A DNA stretch of 64,000 bases from Orychophragmus violaceus (lineage: Eukaryota; Streptophyta; Magnoliopsida; Brassicales; Brassicaceae): the NCBI GenBank assembly GCA_030180135.1, contig CM058233.1, forward strand, positions 102,403,994-102,467,993, written 5' to 3'. The position numbers and the translations under genes are program-made. The notes under the pieces were generated by a model, which was not told the origin of the DNA, searched no databases, and saw nothing but the letters and a program-made list of their open reading frames with translations. Positions 32,393-42,556 of this stretch are shown piece by piece; the first letter of the stretch is position 1, and the number at the start of each line of letters is the position of its first letter.

Positions 32393-34303
32393 ATGCCGTC
32401 ACGAGCAAACTTGGCTCCGGCGACTCTCCCGATCATTTCCTCTTTAGCCCCAGCGCCGTTGGGCCACCACGATAAGACAACTCAAATCTTTCCACCGTTT
32501 GCGGCGGCTGGAGCAGCCGCCGGTTTCTCTCTTTTTGTTACTCTCTCCGTCTGGTTCTGCAAATTCAGACGGAAACGTCCACCACCTCCGGCAAGAGACG
32601 CCTCCTCTTCCCTTAAGAGACACCCGCCACGTGAATTCTCGTACTCGTCTCTCCGCCGCGCCACCGCTTCTTTCTCGCCGGCGAATCGGCTAGGTCAAGG
32701 TGGGTTCGGCGTCGTATTCTGCGGAACTTTCTCCACCGGCCAGAATGTAGCCGTTAAGGTAATGGATTCAGGATCTCTCCAGGGAGAAGCTGAGTTCGAG
32801 AACGAGTTGTTCTTCGCCTCCAAGCTTGACTCGCCTCACGTGGTCCCCGCTATTGGCTTCTCACACGATAAAAAACGACGACGTTTGCTTCTCGTTTACC
32901 AGCTCATGGACAATGGAAACCTCCAGGACGCGTTGCTTCACCGGAGATGCCCTGAGCTCATGGATTGGAATCGGAGATTTTTGGTTGCGATTAACATTGC
33001 GGAAGGTGTCCAGCATCTTCACAGCTTAGACCCACCTGTGATTCATGGGGATATAAAACCTAGCAATGTTCTATTGGATAATATCTTCTCCGCCAAAATC
33101 GCCGATTTCGGTCTAGCCAGGCTTAAATCGGATCAAGTGGAGATCACTGTAGCACCGGAGCGTGATGGCGGCGGAGGAGGAGGGGCGGAAGATTATGGAT
33201 CTGTGGTGGAAGAAGTGGAGAGTGTCATCACCACTGCGACTGGGTATGAACAGTCTCCGGAAAGCGTCGCTAGAGTTCCTGAGTCGGTTACTGCTTCGCC
33301 AGATACGGGAGTAGCACCTTTGGAATCGCCTGAGACGACGGCGACGGTTGTCTCTGTTTCGCCGGAAATGGCAGAGAAGGCGGAGAGCGAGAAGGATGGT
33401 GCTAATGTGGTGATAAAGAAGGGGAAAGTGAAGGACTACGTGATGCAATGGATTGGTTCAGAGGTGAAGAAGGAGAGACCGAGCAGCATCGGTTGGTTTG
33501 AGGCCATGGCGGCCACAGCTTCGTCTCCTTCGTCAAGTAAAAAGCTTGAGAAGAAGAGTAGCAAGAGACTAGAATGGTGGCTTTCACTGGAGGAAGAGAA
33601 CGAGAAGAAGAAGACGAAAAAGCGGAGTATGGTTAGAGAGTGGTGGAAAGATGAGTATCGCAGAGAACTGGCCAAGAAGAAGAAGAAGTTAGAATCTGAA
33701 TCTTGCAGTGATGATGGGAGTAGTAGTGTGAGGCGTCGTAGTAACAGCAAAGGTAGTAGCATAGATTGGTGGTTAGATGGGTTAAGTGGTGAACGATGGT
33801 CGAGAGCACGAGACTCGGTGAGTGGGGAGATAGCTAAGAGCTGTGGAATCAGTAGCACACCGAGCATGAGAGGAACCGTGTGCTATGCAGCGCCTGAGTA
33901 TTGTAACTTAGACAACAACAATGTGTCTGAGAAATGCGATGTCTATAGCTACGGTGTACTGTTGTTAGTTCTTGTTTCGGGGAGGCGCCCGTTGGAGATG
34001 ACGGGGTCTGCGAGTGAGATTAAACGTGCAAATCTCATGTCGTGGGCGAGGAAGCTGGCGAGAAGAGGGAAGCTTGTTGATCTTGTGGATCAAAAGTTGC
34101 GAAATTTGGACCAAGAACAAGCAGTGTTGTGCATAAAGGTGGCCTTGCAGTGTCTGCAAAGATTGCCGGTTTCTCGACCGTCGATGAAAGATGTTTTGGG
34201 GATGCTTAAAGGAGATGTGAGTCTTCCGGAGTTGCCTACTGAATTCTCACCATCGCCGCCGGTGAAGGTGTCGATGAGGAAGCAACGCCGTTGTCAAACT
34301 TAG
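32393..34303 (+). CDS. Receptor-like (cytoplasmic) protein kinase with large activation-segment insert
   Basis: Single-exon 636-aa protein. A predicted membrane helix (residues about 37-56, AAAGAAAGFSLFVTLSVWF) is followed by basic FRRKR, then the kinase domain: glycine loop LGQGGFGVVF (~100), VAVKVM lysine (~122), catalytic loop VIHGDIKPSNVLL (~217; HGD instead of HRD, so a non-RD type) and DFGLA (~238). About 255 residues of Ser/Glu/Lys-rich sequence then separate DFG from the GTVCYAAPEY segment (~494), after which the C-lobe continues (CDVYSYGVLLLVLVSGRRPL, SRPSMKDVL). Extracellular sequence is short, with no ligand domain. It matches At4g25390 by position and, from memory, by architecture. 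Role unknown. Confidence 0.9.
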   Translation: MPSRANLAPATLPIISSLAPAPLGHHDKTTQIFPPFAAAGAAAGFSLFVTLSVWFCKFRRKRPPPPARDASSSLKRHPPREFSYSSLRRATASFSPANRLGQGGFGVVFCGTFSTGQNVAVKVMDSGSLQGEAEFENELFFASKLDSPHVVPAIGFSHDKKRRRLLLVYQLMDNGNLQDALLHRRCPELMDWNRRFLVAINIAEGVQHLHSLDPPVIHGDIKPSNVLLDNIFSAKIADFGLARLKSDQVEITVAPERDGGGGGGAEDYGSVVEEVESVITTATGYEQSPESVARVPESVTASPDTGVAPLESPETTATVVSVSPEMAEKAESEKDGANVVIKKGKVKDYVMQWIGSEVKKERPSSIGWFEAMAATASSPSSSKKLEKKSSKRLEWWLSLEEENEKKKTKKRSMVREWWKDEYRRELAKKKKKLESESCSDDGSSSVRRRSNSKGSSIDWWLDGLSGERWSRARDSVSGEIAKSCGISSTPSMRGTVCYAAPEYCNLDNNNVSEKCDVYSYGVLLLVLVSGRRPLEMTGSASEIKRANLMSWARKLARRGKLVDLVDQKLRNLDQEQAVLCIKVALQCLQRLPVSRPSMKDVLGMLKGDVSLPELPTEFSPSPPVKVSMRKQRRCQT

Positions 34304-35043
34304 GAATCAATTTGGTTGCTCTTTCAAGTGTTAATGTGTTAGTGTTAGACACTTTGATTTAGTTTCACAATACTGTTTCAATTATGCCAGTCTAGTCTGT
34401 TTTTGTTTCTTTACACGCATTGACATAGATCGAGTATTTGTTCATAATTATGCTCGAGCATTAACAGAGATCGAGTAACCCATTGTAAGATTTCGATAAT
34501 TTTTGCTTGGCTTTTCAGTTTTCACAACCTATGTAGCTCTGATTATTTTGTTGATTGCAGAAAGTAGTTCGAAAATAGTGTAGAAAATAATTTCGTTGCG
34601 TCCCTTCGGGGACATCCGATAAAAAATAATAATTTCGTTGCTCACTAACACAGCAGTTTACAAATCCTATGGGCCCAAAACCTCTTCCAATTGAGTAGGT
34701 CTCAGATTAAACTGGGTCTCGTTGGGGAGCCATCTTTATATTTGTGGGCATCTTCAATCTTTTACCTTTCTTAAAACCACAAATAGAGTTCTTGAGTTTT
34801 TCTTTTTCTTGTATCTATTTATTAGGCCCTTTTTACATCTTTAACCTAACTGGGCCAATACAAAATTTGGGCCAGCTTGATTCATTAATATTGGATTTTT
34901 TTGTCAACTTTTGGAAATTGTCATGTTTTTTGTACAGGCGTCCTATAGAATATGGTAAATAAAAAAGGGTAATTAACATGCATGTTGACAAAAAAAAAAA
35001 AAATTCATGTATTAATTGAAAATAATTACACCAGAGAATGTTA
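34304..35043. other. kinase 3' flank and intergenic DNA
   Basis: Holds the kinase 3' UTR, the U6 micro-insertion and AT-rich sequence. An A-run after ttgac at 34985-35001 resembles the tail-only insertions elsewhere, but no convincing TSD was found. Confidence 0.5.
34586..34641 (+). mobile_element. U6 snRNA-derived micro-retroposon with 14-bp TSD
   Basis: aataatttcgttgc at 34586-34599 and 34628-34641 bracket 28 bp that begin gtcccttcggggacatccga and continue taaaa. This equals nucleotides 1-25 of plant U6 snRNA as I know it, followed by aat. The U6 sequence stops exactly at its internal A4 run. It is not a U6 gene: no USE/TATA promoter and no 3' part. The structure suggests reverse transcription primed on the internal AAAA of U6 RNA by LINE machinery. 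Confidence 0.8.
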
Positions 35044-35368
35044 GAAACTGATAAGTTGAGAGTAAGAATACAATTGTGTTTAGGAAGAATTATATTAGAC
35101 TTTCATAAGAATAAAGTACAATATGCATAGACTTATATAGCGGTAGAATTAACCTATTTCCTAAACTAATATGGAATATAATATATTATAGATAATGGTA
35201 AATTTCCTATTCTCAGATATTCGTCACTATCTTTCCAGATCCTTCTTGATTCTTCTAGATCTTTCTTGATATGGTCGATCTTCTCTAGATCTCCCAATAC
35301 CCTCCCGCAAGCTCATACGTGGTAACACGTATGAGATTGGACAAATCTTCAAAATATCAGTTTTATAC

Positions 35369-35496
35369 CCGGTTTTCGGGTCATCTTCACGGCTTTATAC
35401 TCGGCCATCGAGTCATCTTCGTGGCGTTATACTCGGCCGTCAAGTTATCTTTGCGGCGTTATACTCGGCCGTCGAGTCATCTTCGACGTTTATACC
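35369..35496. repeat. 32-bp tandem repeat, 4 copies, inside the TRIM-like element
   Basis: Units start at 35369, 35401, 35433 and 35465 with the pattern tcggcc-tcgagtcatctt then cg-ggcgttatac. Copies differ by a few bases. It lies between the left LTR and the rest of the interior. Confidence 0.8.
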
Positions 35497-35917
35497 CGAT
35501 CGTAGGGTTTTTTTAATAAGGGACAAAATTCACGATTGCGTTGTCCAGAGATAATTCGCGATTGCGAAGTAGAAAAACAACCCACGAGGGTGAGAAGTCG
35601 AATTAGAAGGATGTTATTCGCGAGGGCGAAAAAACATCAAGATTGAAAGAGCCATTGATGACCCATGTTTATAAACACTTTTTTTTTTTTTGGAAATCAT
35701 ATCGTAAGAAAAAAAATTGGATGATGAATGATGTAATAGTAGTAGAAGCTTGGTCCACTAGAGAAGCTTGGTCCACTAGAGAAGCTGAAATAGAAGAAGT
35801 CCACGTCTGCCTGAGTTGCAAACCGTGGAGAAGAAGATTTTTTTTTTTTTTTGGAAAACAATTAAAACCAAGAAAAGTAGAAGCGGTACCATTAGCTTTG
35901 ATCCCGAAAGATCGCCC

Positions 35918-36206
35918 GCTCTGATACCAAGTTAAGTTTCTCGGACTTCCAACCTAAAACCAATTGGTGATAAGTGGATTGGCCCAAGTCCCTTATATAT
36001 TAGTCAATGTCTCTTCCCACTTCCAATGTGGGACAATTACACACTCTCTAGAGATTAAGGCCTCATGGCCCATTAATCTCTACAATATCTCAATACCTCC
36101 CCTCGAGATAATGGCCCTTCTAGCCATTAATCTCGACAGACCATCAATCCTAGGGTCCGAAGTCACGGGCCACTTTTGGGCCGGGTTACGAGAGTGTGTG
36201 GATCAG
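35918..36206 (-). mobile_element. nested LTR-element relic with its own PBS
   Basis: A second copy of gctctgatacca occurs at 35918-35929, next to agttaagtttctcgg..., and 35930-36206 looks like an LTR remnant (subterminal tcaatgtctcttcccacttc). The TRIM-like element thus seems built from, or to have absorbed, part of another LTR element. Confidence 0.5.
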
Positions 36207-36649
36207 GCTCTGATACCATGATAAGTTGATGAGAGTAAGAATACAATTGTGTTTAGGAAAAATTATATTAGACTCTCATAAGAATAAAGTACAATATGCA
36301 TAGATTTATATAGCGGTAGAATTAACCTATTTCCTAAACTAATATGGAATATAATATATTATAGATAATGGTAAATTTTCTATTCTCAGATATTCGTCTC
36401 TATCTTTCCAGATCCTTCTTGATTCTTCTAGATCTTTCTTGATATGGTCGATCTTCTCTAGATCTCCCAATAGAAACATTGAACTGTTTATATAGCAATG
36501 CCAGAAAACAGTATTTAATTCTTCTTAAAGAGTTACTATCTTTTTTCTTTTTTAAAAAAAAAAAGTAAAATTATGTTCGAACAAAAAAACATTTTTATAT
36601 CAAGTGTCTCCTATTTTTAGAGGGTAAACAAATTTGAAAACAACTAAAT

Positions 36650-37330
36650 TTATTGTCTAGTAGAAAACCAGAGTTGAATACAACCATCGTATTAGCCATC
36701 GCTCTGAGTTATGATGATCCAGTTTCAAACTTGTTTGTTGATGAGTTTTGCCAAAGTTTTCACGTTTTTTGTCTGCTCCCCATGCCTTCTTCCATTCCTT
36801 TCTCTCAAAATGTTGTATAGTAAAACTTAGAAAGCATAATGTATGAGTGCGACAGGCAGATTACCACACGAATAGTCTGAGATTACATGTAGCAGAGTTT
36901 CCCGATTGTATGACCTTCAGTGATTAGACTGCCAACCACAGTTATCCACACTTCATTTGAATAAAAACATTAAAAAATATATGGTTCTTTGGTTTCCATG
37001 TTCTTTGGCATAGCTTACACCCCGCATTGATCCCTGGGCTCCAAGAAAACATTTTACCACAAATCGAAAATCTGTTTTTAATTGCAGTCCAAACCCGGAA
37101 GGAGAATTTAGGCGTTGAGTGTCTGAACCAGACTCCCTTAGCCCAGCCCACTTCCGTTGTTGATTGTCGGATCAGATTCCAAGTTGCATATGTAATGAAA
37201 CAACTTTTGTATCCATCCACTTTATACTTCCAGAGGTTAACATCCTCGCCTACATTACCCTCTGCATTATACTTATCAATCTCATCCTCTATCTCGTTAA
37301 GCTGATCAAACCTGTGTTTCCTTCTTTTTA
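36650..37330 (-). pseudogene. LINE ORF2 fragment (zf-RVT region)
   Basis: Minus-strand translation of 37330-36942 shows WKYKVDGYKSCFITYATWNL, GWAKGVWFRHSTPKFSFRVW and CKLCQRTWKPKNHIFF, the conserved zinc-binding region after RT in plant LINEs. Beyond 36942 the frame breaks but degraded C-terminal sequence continues toward 36650. No endonuclease, RT or tail found, so it is a decayed internal fragment. Confidence 0.75.
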
Positions 37331-37496
37331 TTGATCTGACCATTGAAACCGGAGCATGCTTTGAGATTCCCATATAAAAAGAATTGTTTAAAACTAAATA
37401 AATCACATTAATTCAAAGTTTAAAGTGATATTCTAATAATTTGCGAATAGGGGTGCAGCATATGGCCTCGGGCCCTCAGAGCTGCAGCAGTGCATC

Positions 37497-37534
<38 letters not shown>

Positions 37535-38306
37535 TATGGTTGTATATATAATATATGGTGCGTTGGATGAATATAAGTATATAAATCTTGATTGGTAAGT
37601 TCCGAAATGACAGAATCACGTTTACGAACATTATTTTGCAATTTTTTTTATCAATCATAAAAACGCGAAAACTTAAGTTTGTGTTTTTACAAAATTTATT
37701 TAGATTATTGTGGAATTATTATTAGTTTAATTAGTAATTTATGGAATGACAAAATTACGTTTAAATGCAATATTTGCGGAATCACTTATTTAAATATATA
37801 ATGGAAGCCATAATAAAGAAAAGAATTGATACAATTAACATATACACGTATATAATAAAGAATATATGAAACTTTGATAGATATACAGAAATAGAATGTG
37901 GACGGGAACATAGTTGGCATTATTTTAAAAAGAGAAGAAGCAGAAAGACGTCACTGCTTACCCTAACAAGCCTCTCTTTCCATCTTTTTCCAGTACGTCG
38001 TCCTACCAATAACATAACTTTTTCACTAATTTATAAACAAAAAAACACTTTCTTTATTTTACTGTCTTTGTTCCGACTCCGATTGTTTTCCAACTTTACA
38101 ACAAATCACTGACAGACAAGATCAGATCCTACTGACTCATCATCATCAACATAATAATTGCTAGAAGAATCTTTGTATAAAATAATTAAACGGAAAGAAA
38201 ACTACGTACAGGTAAAATAAAGTACAAGGGACTTGAAGTTTGAGGAGGCTCTTCATATTTGGTTTTCTATATAAAAAAGTAAAAATTGCCTTTGATTCAA
38301 AAACAT
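37331..38306. other. intergenic DNA
   Basis: AT-rich, with a (TA)n microsatellite at 37500-37530. No gene seen; the ORF at 37420-37641 is mostly microsatellite translation. Confidence 0.55.
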
Positions 38307-38578
38307 TAAGAGCATCCCCAATACACCATTGGGGTTCTTAAAAAAAAAAAATTAATATTTTTTTTATTTTTTTTTTCCAGATCCTAAAAAAAAAAAAAAA
38401 AATTATTAAAAAAATAAGGACCAACCGTTACACGCCACGTGGCGTGAACAGTGTAAGGATCGGTCCTTATATAAGGATTTTAAGGACCTGTATCTTAACT
38501 GTGCTGTGGGGCCCACATAATATTTTATAATTTTTTTAAGAACCCCAAGGCTTAAAAACCCCATTATATTTGCTCTAA
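38307..38578. mobile_element. PIF/Harbinger-like (Tourist) MITE
   Basis: The element 38310-38575 begins GAGCATCCCCAATACACC and ends ccattatatttGCTC; subterminal parts are complementary (ttggggttcttaa / ttaagaacccc). A TAA trinucleotide flanks both ends, the target duplication of this superfamily. The internal palindrome ccacgtgg and ataaggaccaaccg / cggtccttat repeats add secondary structure. It ends 85 bp upstream of the bHLH118 ATG. Confidence 0.8.
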
Positions 38579-38662
38579 TGAAACGGCGGTAAAAAAAGTG
38601 TATTTCTTTTGAATATAATTTAACAATTTTTTTTAAACTACGTACAGGTTTAATTAATTTAC

Positions 38663-39811
38663 ATGGATGATTTTCGGGAGAAGAGAAGAAAGCGTCGTAG
38701 GAGAGTTGGTAGTGAAGAAAACATGGAGAAGATAATGCACAGAGAAATTGAGAAACAAAGGAGGCAAGAAATGGCTTCTCTTTACACTTCTCTTCGCTCT
38801 CTTCTCCCTCTTGAGTTCATCCGGGTCTGTCTCTTCAAAAAAGCCCTAACTAATTAATCTTTCTTTTGATTTTTAACTTCTAGAGATCTACATGTTAGAA
38901 TTTGTAAAAGTTTGCTTTATCTCTTAGTTTGAGCTGTTGTTTTGTCAGAAAAAATTCACTAGAACTGTAACACTCCGACATCACAAGATCTTAAAGAAAA
39001 CAAAGCTAAAACAAAGTCTTGATTTGTACTGGTTCTGGTTCTGTAGGGAAAGCGTTCTACGTCAGATCAGCTGAACGGGGCGGTGAATTACATCAAGCAT
39101 CTTCAGAGGAACATCAAGGACATGAGTTCCAAGAGAGATGACCTCATGTTAAAGAATGGACAAAGCTTTGGGAGTGGAAATGATCATTCTAATCATGTCG
39201 TGATTCGTCCATGTTTGGTCGGTGTAGAAATAGTCTTAAGCTTTCTGCAAACGCCGTTGTCAAGCGTGCTGCATGTGCTTTCTGAACATGGTCTATGTGT
39301 TCTTGGCTGCATATCCTCCATTGTGAATGGCAGACTCATTCACACTTTACAGGCTGAGGTACTATATATATCTTGTGCTTACTAAATTAATAGAAATAGA
39401 AATATTCACCAAGTAAATATAAAAAAGGTCCCCGTGTATAAATCCACATTCGATTTCAGACTATTCAATATTGTTAGGAATCCACATGTACTATAAGCTG
39501 ATGGTACTAAAAAACGGCATATAATGCAACACTTACTCATATCATTTATGTTTCAAAGTTAATTTGTTAGTGTGACTCTATGTTTGCCTCCTGTCAGCGT
39601 GCAGACCAAATTAATGCCTTTGTTTCTAAATTTTGATCATATAATGTCATGTCCTCTTTGACATTATTTATAAGATCAACATGATGAATATGTTTGAGTT
39701 AGTATATATATGTGAAGTTGATTTGCTTCAATGTTGCAGGTGAACGATCTGGCTTTAATCGACTTTGCAGACCTTAAGGATACACTTACTACGCTTACCC
39801 TAATGAAGTAA
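38663..39811 (+). CDS. bHLH118: bHLH transcription factor, bHLH118-like
   Basis: Exons 38663-38824, 39047-39358 and 39740-39811 give 181 aa. The basic region MHREIEKQRRQEM keeps the His-Glu-Arg residues that contact E-box DNA; helix 1 is ASLYTSLRSLLPLEF, the loop is GKRSTSDQ and helix 2 LNGAVNYIKHLQ. The exon junction lies inside the loop. A C-terminal ACT-like region (VGVEIVLSFLQTPLSSVLHV...) could mediate dimerisation. It belongs to the group that includes bHLH118, 125, 126 and 36. In Arabidopsis At4g25400 and At4g25410 are neighbours; here they are 10.6 kb apart owing to a LINE. A MITE sits directly upstream. Confidence 0.88.
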
Positions 39812-42504
39812 ACGTTTCCTTAGTAGATTTTTTTTTTTTTTTGAACTTCTCAAACCCAAAACAATGTACATCGAATAGATAATTTCTTTGCACTTGTACT
39901 GTGTATTTATATGTATCTGTGTTTTGCAGATTATGAAAAGAATTGATGTATTTCACTATTTTAAAAGAAATTACGAAAGCAAAGATATATTGTTGAAAAT
40001 AAGACATACTGGAAATTTGGGATCACACCATCTTTCAACCTCTTTAACTTGGACTTTTGACAGAACAATGTTTTATTTGGCATTCGAAAAAAAAAAAACC
40101 ATTTTTCTCTAACAAATTCTCCACACACAAAAAAAAAAAAATCAGAGACGGATCATAATGCAACCCAGACTCGGAAGGTTTAGAACAAAAAATGGGTAAA
40201 ATTAAAAATAGTGGAGTTCAAAGTTAATAGACACGTAAAGAATAAAAAATGAAGGAAAAAACCAAATTTATGGGATGTCACTTGAACCTCCCTCTTGCTT
40301 CCATGAACCTCCCTCTTGCTTCCATGACCGACCCTTTATTTTTAGGCGTCTAAAACCTAAATATCTCAACTATTACACCTTAATGAATATTTTGTTATAT
40401 GATATCTCTAAATATATAATATATTTTTGACGTCTAAAACTTGGTTTTTACTAGTTTTAACCCCGGATCGGCCCTAGTTCCATATACGTAGATGCATTTG
40501 GTTTACTGTATTTTCGTACCACCTAACCAAACATAAAAAAGAGGATATAAATTAGAGTAAAAGACCTTGTGGAGTTGAATGTAGACGCTTTCTGTATGTT
40601 CTTCGAATGATGTTCACCAAACAAAACAATAATACTAAGTCGAGTAAGAAAAGCAAGCAACTGCATAAAAGTAAGAATAGTATAATATCTGCCCCTAAGT
40701 TGAAAACCGCTATCTAGAATTGTTGACTTTTCTTTTAGACTTTTGGTAAACAATTTCAGCTAAATGAATAATCACATCAAATATGTTTTAGTTGAACATG
40801 CCTAACCTTGAGATTAGGGGTGAATTAGACAAGTAGGGACTATATTGTTTGTGATTTTCTACCATATGACCAAGTCATTGATTTCTGGTGTTTCCATTTT
40901 ATTTTGAAAACTCACCATTCATAGGTTTGACTGACGAGTAACTAACAAAAGTGTGATTCGATCATGATATGTACTCTAATAGTTTCTAATAGTGTTTTTG
41001 CTAGGCAACTATTCAACTTCAAATCCGAGTAAAAGTTGTTAATAAAAAATAAAATAAAAATTGTGATTCAAAACTAGGTAAGGAATGGCTTGGTAGATTC
41101 AGAACATAATGTATATATATATGTTCGGTTGTCACATATTTAAGAGGCTTATTCATTTTTTTTTTTGGTCAACTAGAGACTTATTCATTTTGTCAACACC
41201 AAATGAAACATTCTAAACATATATTTTTATTCTCCAAAAACATTATGAACTTAGAAACATGATAAATTTGTAGTTTGGAGTAGTTCTTAAAGTAAACATA
41301 ATAAATAATAGGTTTGAAAACTTAAGAAAAAATAGAATAATTTGGTGATTACTGTAGAAATTGCGGCTCTTGTTTACAACCGTCCGATTGAAAAGTCCAA
41401 AGATATCTCTTTTGTTTATTTTAGTCTTCTGCTTACAAGGCCTTTGTGTGTATCAGGAACTTTGCATAATCTTTTTCCCTGACAACCATTGATTTGATGT
41501 GAGACATTTAGTCATACATAAACACGTGTACATAAAGTATAACGATACATAATAATATAATTCCATCGACAACAAATATGGTGATGCATTTGTTTAGAAT
41601 AATTTACTAATGCTGTTTTTTTTTTCTTTTGACATTGATATTGCGTTGAGACCACGGGTAATCTACAAACCGTGATTTAATTCGTTCTCTAGTCTTTAGA
41701 AATTTGAGTCCTATATGCAAAGATGTAGACTGTCCAACCAACAACCATACTAGGCCGCACCAGTGCTAGCTTGACCAGGTCGCCAACCAAAACGGATTGG
41801 ATCGGCACGAACTTAGCTTGGAGAGTAGTTCAAAGCACTTCAGCGATGCATAGAACTTTTTTTTTCTTGGTCGTTTATGTTCTTATAAAAATCATGTAAA
41901 TTTAGGACACTACATGTAAAGTGCATTTAGCCCGGATACATGGAAAAAACACAATAAATGTACAATGCATGCCATATGTGAGAATCACGTTTGAAATTTA
42001 TATGGGACTTAAGTAATATGTAAATAGTTAGGACCAATCTACTTATCAGCAATTGATTTTAAGTTGGAAGTTGATAAATTTATCATGGGTATTAGAGTCC
42101 GAACATACACTATATGTTTCTAACTAATTATCTATCGATCTGACCTGATTAATCTGATCATTCCACCTAATTCGACCTGACTCAAATTAGTCTGGTCAAT
42201 CTAATATACAAATTAATTCTATATTATGATTGTTTCGATGTTTTAAGGTTGCATAGAAAATTTCTCACATCGGAAATTTATATGAAACCTAAATAATATA
42301 TAAAAAGTTAGATCAATCTATTTATCACAGTTAGTTTTAAATTGAAAGTCAATAATAAATATAAATCTATCGCTATACAGCACAGACAGAGGAAATAAAT
42401 TGGTCAAACATCCCAACAAATTAAAAGACTCCAAAATCCAAATAAATATAGATATAGTGGACTATATATAAAAGGTAACAGGGGATTCGTGACAGAGGAG
42501 GAGG
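39812..42504. other. intergenic DNA between bHLH118 and LINE 2
   Basis: AT-rich with no supported gene. Contains a 21-bp tandem repeat near 40285-40330 (gaacctccctcttgcttccat twice), one tail-only footprint (41143-41191) and two diverged copies of an LTR-like segment (about 41990-42070 and 42268-42350, sharing aaatttatatg... and caatct-ttatca). Confidence 0.55.
41143..41191 (-). mobile_element. tail-only retroposon footprint (minus strand)
   Basis: agaggcttattcatttt (41143-41159) and agagacttattcatttt (41175-41191), 16 of 17 identical, bracket 15 bp that read AGTTGACC plus seven A on the minus strand. Same TTGAC-A(n) design as at 931-976. Confidence 0.65.
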
Positions 42505-42556
42505 ATTTGCTTTGCCCTTTTTTTTTTTTTTTTGGTCTAACGATTTTTCATTTCAT

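Larger units (their letters stand above)
35044..36477 (-). mobile_element. TRIM-like miniature LTR retrotransposon (1.42 kb)
   Basis: Two near-identical LTRs (35049-35299 and 36219-36472, about 251-254 bp) run in the same direction and are flanked by a 5-bp TSD gaaac (35044-35048, 36473-36477). Immediately inside the right LTR, gctctgatacca (36207-36218) is the complement of the initiator-Met tRNA primer-binding site TGGTATCAGAGC, so the element points to the minus strand. GCGGGAGGG next to the left LTR (35300-35308) serves as polypurine tract. The ~920-bp interior has no gag or pol, so it depends on another element. LTR identity is high with a 3-bp indel. Confidence 0.88.

Noticed and set aside
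34600..34627. U6 snRNA gene
   Set aside because: Only the first 25 nt are present, flanked by TSDs and without promoter elements.
34980..35010. ttgac-A(n) as another tail-only insertion
   Set aside because: Flanking repeats are too short and mismatched to call a TSD.
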